This document shows positions 7,010 to 11,681 of a stretch of 11,681 bases of DNA, piece by piece. Both the position numbers and the translations under genes were made by a program. Within the stretch, counting starts at the first letter, position 1. Each line of letters begins with the position of its first letter. The stretch spans positions 1 through 11,681 of the forward strand of contig JAISFY010000078.1 in NCBI GenBank assembly GCA_031263345.1. The letters run 5' to 3'. A model generated the notes under the pieces. That model saw only the letters and a program-made list of their open reading frames with translations. It ran no database searches and was not told the DNA's origin. The stretch is from Holosporales bacterium. Its GTDB lineage: Bacteria; Pseudomonadota; Alphaproteobacteria; RUG11792.

Positions 7010-7873
7010 CTATAACAACAATCCAACTGCTAATAAAAAACAAAATACTGCTTGGATAACACCAAAAACATCCACGAATGATGGACTATTAAATCTTTTA
7101 ATCGTGTTAAATATAATTGGATACGCTAAGAGGCTTAATAAACACATTTTACCAATGGAACCAATATAAATCAAAATGGGAACAGTCATAAAACTCAGAT
7201 GAACGGCCGAAAAGAGAACGGCGTAGGCCGCCTTTAGGCCTATAATCATTGGTAAAGTTTTAATCTTCCCGCGATCGAAATCAAAATCTCTGATATTATT
7301 AGCTAACAAAATACACATAGTTAATAATCCGAATGGAATAGATATTAAAATATTTCGCCAAGAACATTGATTTAATAAAGAAAAAAGGCATGACAAAACC
7401 AGTAGCGGACCATACGCAATAAAAACTCCAATCTCACCTAAGGCCTTGTATTTATAACCGATCGGCCACTCGCTATAAAACAGGGCAAGCCCAGCTCCGA
7501 TAATCCCTGGAATCAAAAGGAATTTAGATGACATAAAAACGGCCGTAATTCCAGACAAAACTGCCAAAGAAAAAGCCACTAATCCGAGCCTGAGAATGCA
7601 AACCGGCCTAACAGATGGCATAGCCGCTAGTCTATATGTTGGACCGTTAACGTTACCATCATCAACTTTTTTCAAACAATCTCTGTACTCAGAGATAGTA
7701 TTTACCGACAAGTGAAAAAATATTATCGCAATGGCGACAAAAAAGAATGCCCACGTATTTAAGGAAGAATTGAAATGCCTACGACCGTATAAATAACAAC
7801 AAACGATTGGCCCTACGGATATACACAAAGCATGAGCTCTCGCTACCTTAGCATACAAAATAATTTTAGTCAT
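7010..7873 (-). CDS. UbiA-superfamily prenyltransferase, MenA-like
   Basis: This is a 287-residue polytopic membrane protein of the UbiA superfamily, whose members attach an isoprenoid chain to an aromatic or related acceptor. The first Asp-rich motif is NTISEYRDCLKKVDD (residues 58-72), resembling the MenA N-x-x-N-D-Y-x-D...G-x-D motif, with Glu in place of the first Asp. The second is NNIRDFDFDRGKIKTLPMIIG (192-212), very close to the MenA form NN-x-R-D-x-x-x-D-x-x-x-x-K-x-T-L. Between them YSEWPIGYKYKALGEIGVFIAYGPL also matches MenA. The likely substrate is 1,4-dihydroxy-2-naphthoate for menaquinone, but no other men genes are visible and most alphaproteobacteria use ubiquinone, so the acceptor is uncertain. 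ATG 7873 begins the protein; no strong ribosome binding site is seen. Confidence 0.85.
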   Translation of the reverse strand: MTKIILYAKVARAHALCISVGPIVCCYLYGRRHFNSSLNTWAFFFVAIAIIFFHLSVNTISEYRDCLKKVDDGNVNGPTYRLAAMPSVRPVCILRLGLVAFSLAVLSGITAVFMSSKFLLIPGIIGAGLALFYSEWPIGYKYKALGEIGVFIAYGPLLVLSCLFSLLNQCSWRNILISIPFGLLTMCILLANNIRDFDFDRGKIKTLPMIIGLKAAYAVLFSAVHLSFMTVPILIYIGSIGKMCLLSLLAYPIIFNTIKRFNSPSFVDVFGVIQAVFCFLLAVGLLL

Positions 7874-7976
7874 ATTTTATAACAAATCACATGTTTTCCA
7901 TTTAAAATTAACGAAATTATAACTCTTTACAATTAGCATTCCATTGTGAAATTTTTCAATTTCGTGGAATAACCCT
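7874..7976. promoter_or_regulatory. Divergent promoter region between the prenyltransferase and a secreted-protein gene
   Basis: Two genes leave this 103-base AT-rich region in opposite directions. On the minus strand a perfect TATAAT (7916-7921) lies 43 bases before ATG 7873, with no clear -35. On the plus strand TTTACA (7926-7931) could be a -35 for the gene at 7977, though no good -10 follows at 16-18 bases. A small hairpin, GAAATT (7948-7953) with AATTTC (7958-7963), sits just before the plus-strand gene and may be an operator or chance. Confidence 0.4.
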
Positions 7977-8429
7977 ATGCATTTCAAGCTTTTAGCATCT
8001 TTAATAGCAGTGACTCAAGCTTCATTATTTGTGGCTGCGGCCGAATCTGAAGATAGTTCTTATTTGGACAAAGTACAAGCTGTAGTATATGTACCACAGA
8101 TATATCAAACAATAAATGAAAATGCTGCTACAATAATGCAGGATTTGCAGTCTGACTCGCTCAACTTTAATCAGCATTGTACTGCTGTACTTGAGCACGA
8201 AGCTCGATGTTCTCTTCTTCAGCTGACAACTATCGACAACCTCCTGACTGAAAAATTGGAAACATCTTCGTGGTCTCAGACATCTGAATATTTTGCCCAA
8301 ACACCATGTTTACAGGAAAAGCCTACAAATCTCAGTGAATCTAACGTTGGCTGGAAAAGTTTTAATTATTATAGGCCTTACGGGCAGACCTATTCCCTGG
8401 AGCCTAAGTGTTGTTGTAACGTTTTCTAA
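7977..8429 (+). CDS. Small unknown secreted protein ending in a CaaX-like motif
   Basis: I do not recognise this 150-residue protein. It starts with a good signal peptide (MHFKLLASLIAVTQASLFVAAAES), probably cleaved after the Ala run at about residues 20-22. The mature part is acidic to neutral, probably helical in the first half (QIYQTINENAATIMQDLQSD). It has Cys at 68, 78 and 111 and three consecutive Cys near the end. The last residues are EPKCCCNVF; the final four (CNVF) fit a eukaryotic CaaX prenylation box, preceded by extra Cys as in some palmitoylated Ras/Rho proteins. ATG 7977 has only a weak GGAA upstream, but the signal peptide begins there. It is followed by an initiator tRNA gene with its own promoter. 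Confidence 0.7.
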   Translation: MHFKLLASLIAVTQASLFVAAAESEDSSYLDKVQAVVYVPQIYQTINENAATIMQDLQSDSLNFNQHCTAVLEHEARCSLLQLTTIDNLLTEKLETSSWSQTSEYFAQTPCLQEKPTNLSESNVGWKSFNYYRPYGQTYSLEPKCCCNVF

Positions 8430-8511
8430 TTTGGAAACGATGGTAGCGGATATTTATTTAAGCCCTCGAACAATGGAGAATGGTAACAGTGAGCCGGGAG
8501 CATGAGATTGA

Positions 8512-8525
8512 TACCAAATTTGGTA
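8512..8525. repeat. Perfect 14-base palindrome upstream of the initiator tRNA promoter
   Basis: TACCAAATTTGGTA is a perfect inverted repeat without a spacer. It lies 28 bases before the -35 of the tRNA promoter and after the stop of the small secreted-protein gene. It could be a repressor or activator site for the tRNA-tssG transcript. It is not followed by a T run, so a terminator is unlikely. Confidence 0.35.
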
Positions 8526-8552
8526 AGATTGTGTACGAATACAATAATTGCA

Positions 8553-8581
8553 TTGAATCTAGTTTATCAATTCGTTACAAT
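8553..8581 (+). promoter_or_regulatory. Promoter of the initiator tRNA gene (and probably tssG)
   Basis: TTGAAT (8553-8558) and TACAAT (8576-8581) are separated by 17 bases. A start near 8588 would leave about nine bases of 5' leader before the tRNA, to be removed by RNase P. Because tssG follows the tRNA by 13 bases, this promoter probably also drives tssG. Confidence 0.6.
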
Positions 8582-8596
8582 TGTACTCTCTCCTGT

Positions 8597-8673
<77 letters not shown>

Positions 8674-8686
8674 AATTCGTTTTCGT

Positions 8687-9775
8687 ATGTTTAGTAACTT
8701 ATTCCGCTCCATACGGATTAAACGTAATTCTAGGTCTTCAGTTCATCGACGCCATGTCTTCGACGGGCGATCGTTAGTCGAGAAGTTGGTGTATTCCCCT
8801 GAGAGGTTTACTTTCGTCAAGGCCATCGATGTTGCCCTGACAGTTCAGAATGTTTCAATTTCTGAATTGCGATCTTCGAGTAATGTCGGAGTCGAAATAA
8901 AATGTAATCTTAATTATGCCTCCAAATTTACTGATATTTCGAGTGTAGAGGGAGTAAATGATAATTACATTGAGTTATTCACTAATCTTTGCGGGATCGC
9001 CGGAATTGAAGGAACTTTGCCGAATTGCTATGTCGAAAAGTTTATTACTCACGATAAAACTTCACGCCAGGCCATCTTAGATTTCTTTGATATATTTAAT
9101 AATAAAATCTTACTACTCAGATATCAATACATGAAAAGATGCGATTTAACTTGCGTTTCATCACCTCTTAAGGAATCGATTTTTGGAAATATAATGTTCA
9201 GTCTATCCGGTTTCGGGAGGCCTGAAAATTACTCCGATAAGCTCATCGAGCAATCAGTTATACCAGAACAGTTCAAAGTTTCGTGCCACAATTTGCTATG
9301 GAAACACACCAGATCTAGTGAAGGGCTAAGAGCCATTTTATCCAGCTTCTTCGATGTTCCTGTGAAAATCGAGCAATTCGTTGGTGGCTTCGATGAAGCC
9401 GATAAAACTCTCCAGAGTACGCTGGGTACCAAGAAAAATAGGTTTAACAAATTAGGAGAAGATTTAATCTTAGGAAATAAGACCTGGAATGCGATGAAAG
9501 GAATCAGAGTAGTAATTGGACCGCTGACATTCGAGAAATATCTCAAATTCCTACCAAAATCTCATTCTTTGGATCAAAAAAACTCTCCTCTTCAGAAAAT
9601 GAAAGACATTGTTAAGATTTATATTCCTTATGGCATAAAAGTGAAGATCAAATTCTGTTTAGATGAATGCCTCGTAAAAGAAACTATACTTAACGGTGTT
9701 AGACAACTCAACAGGAATGCCTTTATATTCGGTAAACACGACGCTAATGGTGTCTCTTTTTCTGAGGAGATTTAA
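8687..9775 (+). CDS. tssG: Type VI secretion system baseplate protein TssG
   Basis: TssG (ImpH/VasB family) is a wedge component of the T6SS baseplate, working with TssE, TssF and TssK in the cytoplasm at the inner membrane. The 362-residue length is normal for the family. Matching features are YSPERFTFVKAIDVA near residue 36 (F-x-F-x-x-A); GIAGIEGTLPNCYVEKFI (103-120); LDFFDIFNNKILLLRYQYMKR (131-151), the typical FLD-x-F-x-x-R-x-L segment; then GLRAILSSFFDVPVKIEQFVGGF (213-235); and LGEDLILGNKTW followed by RVVIGPLTFEKYLKFLP (256-290). ATG 8687 is the only reasonable start, yet it lies 13 bases after the tRNA and has no Shine-Dalgarno site. The mature mRNA after tRNA release would be almost leaderless. 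No other tss gene is in the window. Confidence 0.88.
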   Translation: MFSNLFRSIRIKRNSRSSVHRRHVFDGRSLVEKLVYSPERFTFVKAIDVALTVQNVSISELRSSSNVGVEIKCNLNYASKFTDISSVEGVNDNYIELFTNLCGIAGIEGTLPNCYVEKFITHDKTSRQAILDFFDIFNNKILLLRYQYMKRCDLTCVSSPLKESIFGNIMFSLSGFGRPENYSDKLIEQSVIPEQFKVSCHNLLWKHTRSSEGLRAILSSFFDVPVKIEQFVGGFDEADKTLQSTLGTKKNRFNKLGEDLILGNKTWNAMKGIRVVIGPLTFEKYLKFLPKSHSLDQKNSPLQKMKDIVKIYIPYGIKVKIKFCLDECLVKETILNGVRQLNRNAFIFGKHDANGVSFSEEI

Positions 9776-9782
9776 GAAATTT

Positions 9783-10118
9783 ATGGAAATACTACAAAAA
9801 GATATATTTGGCAATGACCACAAATTGATCGCGAAAGATAAACCTAATAAGGTGACAATGACTCAGTCATCGAGTAGAAGTTATGGAAACATTTCACTGG
9901 AAAACGGCCTTCTAGAGACCTTTGTGTCCAACGATGCCATATTAATTCACCGCATTCTGCAAAGAAAACTAATCTATAGCGGTTTTACCTCAGACAAGCA
10001 AAGGGCCGCATTTCTCCAAATCTTCGATAATGAAATGCGTATAAAACGCGGAAAAGTATCTCCTGTGACAGCGGCCCGTGACTCCCTTCTGGCCTTTTTC
10101 ACTCTCCGTTATATATAA
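9783..10118 (+). CDS. Small unknown protein downstream of tssG
   Basis: I do not recognise this 111-residue protein. ATG 9783 lies seven bases after the tssG stop, and a GAGGAGA (9764-9770) inside the tssG end could serve as a somewhat distant ribosome binding site (12 bases). An upstream ATG at 9696 in the same frame lies deep in tssG and is less likely. The N-terminal third is polar and Ser/Lys-rich. From about residue 40 it looks helical (LLETFVSNDAILIHRILQRKL), with a basic stretch, MRIKRGK, and an end rich in Phe and Leu (DSLLAFFTLRYI). No signal peptide is seen. The spacing suggests cotranscription with tssG and a T6SS-linked role; it does not resemble TssE by eye. Confidence 0.6.
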   Translation: MEILQKDIFGNDHKLIAKDKPNKVTMTQSSSRSYGNISLENGLLETFVSNDAILIHRILQRKLIYSGFTSDKQRAAFLQIFDNEMRIKRGKVSPVTAARDSLLAFFTLRYI

Positions 10119-10138
10119 AAGGGTTAGGTATACAGGCT

Positions 10139-10167
10139 TTCACTCTACCGGTAATGTGTTGTATAAT
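10139..10167 (+). promoter_or_regulatory. Promoter of the D,D-carboxypeptidase gene
   Basis: TTCACT (10139-10144) and a perfect TATAAT (10162-10167) are separated by 17 bases. A start at about 10174 would give a leader of roughly 38 bases before TTG 10212. It lies in the 93-base gap after the unknown gene, so the peptidase gene appears to be its own transcription unit. Confidence 0.65.
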
Positions 10168-10211
10168 ACCATTCTTAGTTTTATTATTTCAATTTTCTAC
10201 TTTTTGGATAA

Positions 10212-11450
10212 TTGTCAATTAATTGTATTTATAAATCTGCTATCTGTTTTTTATTATTTTGTAATTTCTTTACTGAATGTTATGCAAAAAAAGCGGTAAT
10301 CGTGATTAATTACACTAATGGTAAAATCGTTTTTAATAAAAATGCGACAAAAACTCTGTACCCAGCATCATTAACAAAAATGATGACAGTATACTTGTTA
10401 CTTGAAGCAATTCGACAAAATAAAATAACTTTTAACACAAAGTTTAAAGCTTCGAAATTAGCAACGATGCAATCGCCGAGTAAATTAGGGTTCAAAGTTG
10501 GTGAAAAAATTACGGTTCTGAACTTACTTCAGGCTCTCACCGTAAAATCGGCAAACGATGCTGCTGTCGTCGCGGCCGAAGGATTATGCGGCAGTATTAA
10601 TGCCTTCAGCCAATTGATGACAGCTAAGGCCAGGCAACTCGGTATGTTACGAACAAATTTTAGAAATCCTTCTGGACTACCCGATTCGAGACAGGTATCG
10701 TGTGCAAAAGATATTGCTACTCTCGGGATTTCCCTTTTTAGGAATTTCCCTCAGTATTGGTATCTCTTTTCGCTAAAATCATTCTGTTATAAAGGACGTA
10801 CTCACTATACGCACTGTAAAATTTTGAACTGGTGTAAGGGAACGGACGGCGGAAAGACCGGCTTTATATGCGCCTCCGGATTTAACTTGTTCGTTACGGC
10901 TAAAAGATACAACAACAAAGGTGATTCCAAAAGAGTGGTTATCGTCGTACTGGGGAGCGATTCCAGCAAAAGTCGAGATCTATACGCGGCCTATCTAATA
11001 AATAAGTTCTTGAGCGACTATACCATTTGTAGCCCCATCAAGAAAAATAATAAACCAAAACTGGATAATGAGAGAGCAAGTCTAATGAGGCAAATAGATT
11101 TTGAAGAAAAAATGAAAATTTCCCCGAAAATGCCTCAGCTGATTGAACCCGTAATCCATGAAGAAGAAGAGTTTTCTGTTGATGAAATTTTAAAGGCAGA
11201 AAAAATGAAGAAGGAAGAATTTGATGAAATGTACGGAGAGGATGAAGATGTTTTAGAAATCGACGAAGAAGTTTGTGTAAATTTCAGTAATGCTGGTACT
11301 GTCGCTGTAAATGAAATGCTCGCGAAAAATGTAAAAAAAATCCCCCCAAAAAGGGTCGAGCATGCGAAAAAAAAGACTCCGGCTAGAAAACATACCAACG
11401 CTTGTAAAGCTTCAAGAGCTAGGAAACACCTGGAGACAACACGACACTAA
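10212..11450 (+). CDS. Serine-type D-Ala-D-Ala carboxypeptidase (S11 family, PBP5/6-like)
   Basis: This enzyme removes the terminal D-Ala from peptidoglycan pentapeptides in the periplasm. The 412-residue protein has a signal peptide (residues 1-25, ending CYA). The three active-site motifs are SLTK (53-56, with the acylated Ser53), SAN (113-115) and KTG (215-217), with NPSGLPD and a DGGKTGF context typical of S11. The catalytic domain ends near residue 270. No PBP5 C-terminal beta domain or SPOR domain is evident. Instead there is an acidic stretch (about 312-358, with EEEE and GEDEDVLEIDEE), then a Lys/Arg/His-rich tail (about 373-412). The start must be TTG 10212: an in-frame TAA directly precedes it, the signal peptide begins there, and the next in-frame ATG lies inside the catalytic domain. 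A gene name dacA or dacF fits but is not decided. Confidence 0.9.
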   Translation: MSINCIYKSAICFLLFCNFFTECYAKKAVIVINYTNGKIVFNKNATKTLYPASLTKMMTVYLLLEAIRQNKITFNTKFKASKLATMQSPSKLGFKVGEKITVLNLLQALTVKSANDAAVVAAEGLCGSINAFSQLMTAKARQLGMLRTNFRNPSGLPDSRQVSCAKDIATLGISLFRNFPQYWYLFSLKSFCYKGRTHYTHCKILNWCKGTDGGKTGFICASGFNLFVTAKRYNNKGDSKRVVIVVLGSDSSKSRDLYAAYLINKFLSDYTICSPIKKNNKPKLDNERASLMRQIDFEEKMKISPKMPQLIEPVIHEEEEFSVDEILKAEKMKKEEFDEMYGEDEDVLEIDEEVCVNFSNAGTVAVNEMLAKNVKKIPPKRVEHAKKKTPARKHTNACKASRARKHLETTRH

Positions 11451-11478
11451 AGCCTGGCTACTATTGGGAGATAATTAG
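11362..11478 (+). CDS. Possible 38-codon ORF overlapping the carboxypeptidase end, or its alternative C-terminus
   Basis: In another frame, ATG 11362 opens a 38-codon frame ending at TAG 11476-11478, reading MRKKRLRLENIPTLVKLQEL at first and then a Trp-containing end. An AGGG lies six bases upstream. Its composition (Leu-rich, two Trp) looks at least as protein-like as the Lys/Arg/His tail read in the main frame. It may be an overlapping small gene, the product of slippage on the nearby A8 run, or chance. Confidence 0.2.
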   Translation: MRKKRLRLENIPTLVKLQELGNTWRQHDTKAWLLLGDN

Positions 11479-11618
11479 AGAAAGGACTTAATACCAAAAA
11501 CGATTATGATCGCAAATTAGCACTCTATCGATTATACTCTAGCTATGCACGTTTAAAAAGATCAATAGTCTAGTGAGTGGATATTCTTCGGACTGGGCAG
11601 CGAAGGAGAAATTGCAAT
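11451..11618. other. Intergenic region before pheT
   Basis: This 168-base spacer holds the end of the small overlapping ORF (to 11478), a possible -10 hexamer TATACT (11533-11538) without a good -35, and the pheT ribosome binding site. I see no convincing terminator hairpin after the carboxypeptidase gene, and no pheS sequence here. Confidence 0.35.
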
Positions 11619-11681
11619 ATGAAATTTACATTTGATTGGCTAAAAGATCATCTGCAGTCCGATTTATCTTACCAAAATATC
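11619..11681 (+). CDS. pheT: Phenylalanine-tRNA ligase beta subunit, N-terminal fragment (cut by window edge)
   Basis: Only 21 codons are visible: MKFTFDWLKDHLQSDLSYQN followed by Ile. This matches the highly conserved start of bacterial PheT, M-K-F-T-x-x-W-L-K-D-H-L, especially the alphaproteobacterial form. PheT pairs with PheS to charge tRNA-Phe in the cytoplasm. A strong AAGGAG (11603-11608) lies ten bases before ATG 11619. pheS, usually directly upstream, is absent; the preceding gene is the D,D-carboxypeptidase. The call rests on a short stretch, but the match is distinctive. Confidence 0.8.
   Translation, partial: MKFTFDWLKDHLQSDLSYQNI

Noticed and set aside
8293..8505. Plus-strand ORF of 70 codons
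   Set aside because: It overlaps the 150-residue secreted protein in another frame and lacks a ribosome binding site.
10078..10299. Hydrophobic plus-strand ORF of 73 codons
   Set aside because: It overlaps the carboxypeptidase promoter and signal-peptide region in another frame; its hydrophobicity reflects the AT-rich sequence.

Overview
The window most likely comes from an AT-rich, host-associated alphaproteobacterium, possibly of the Holosporales type. The evidence is a Tim44/TimA-family protein, an alpha-style PheT N-terminus, a type VI secretion baseplate gene (tssG), and several short secreted proteins I do not recognise, mixed with housekeeping genes. The exact taxon is inference. By eye the GC content is uneven: the left-end gene looks close to half GC, while the UbiA-family gene and the dacA area are clearly AT-rich.

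Left part, minus strand (1-7873). In transcription order this strand carries: a UbiA/MenA-type prenyltransferase (7010-7873); a small secreted or membrane protein (6215-6829); a hairpin; a secreted protein of 322 residues with an acidic C-terminus (5011-5979); a doubtful 97-codon ORF; an MFS transporter (3378-4697) closely followed by dapD (2608-3369); the RNase P RNA gene rnpB (about 2123-2550); a Tim44-like gene (1474-2100); and a tryptophan-rich, probably exported protein that runs off the left edge (1-1295). The RNase P RNA 3' end overlaps the longest possible reading frame of the Tim44-like gene, so that gene probably starts at 2100, where a Shine-Dalgarno site lies at the right distance.

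Right part, plus strand (7977-11681). A 150-residue secreted protein ends in Cys-Cys-Cys-Asn-Val-Phe, which resembles a eukaryotic CaaX prenylation signal. It is followed by an initiator tRNA with its own good promoter. tssG starts only 13 nt after the tRNA CCA end, with no visible ribosome binding site. Then come a 111-residue unknown protein, a D,D-carboxypeptidase (dacA-like) with a convincing promoter and a forced TTG start, and the first codons of pheT at the right edge.

Themes. DapD makes a precursor of meso-diaminopimelate and the D,D-carboxypeptidase trims peptidoglycan peptides, so the organism keeps cell-wall metabolism. RNase P, the initiator tRNA and PheT are translation functions. 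The unknown secreted proteins, the CaaX-like tail and the T6SS gene point to interaction with a host or with other microbes.
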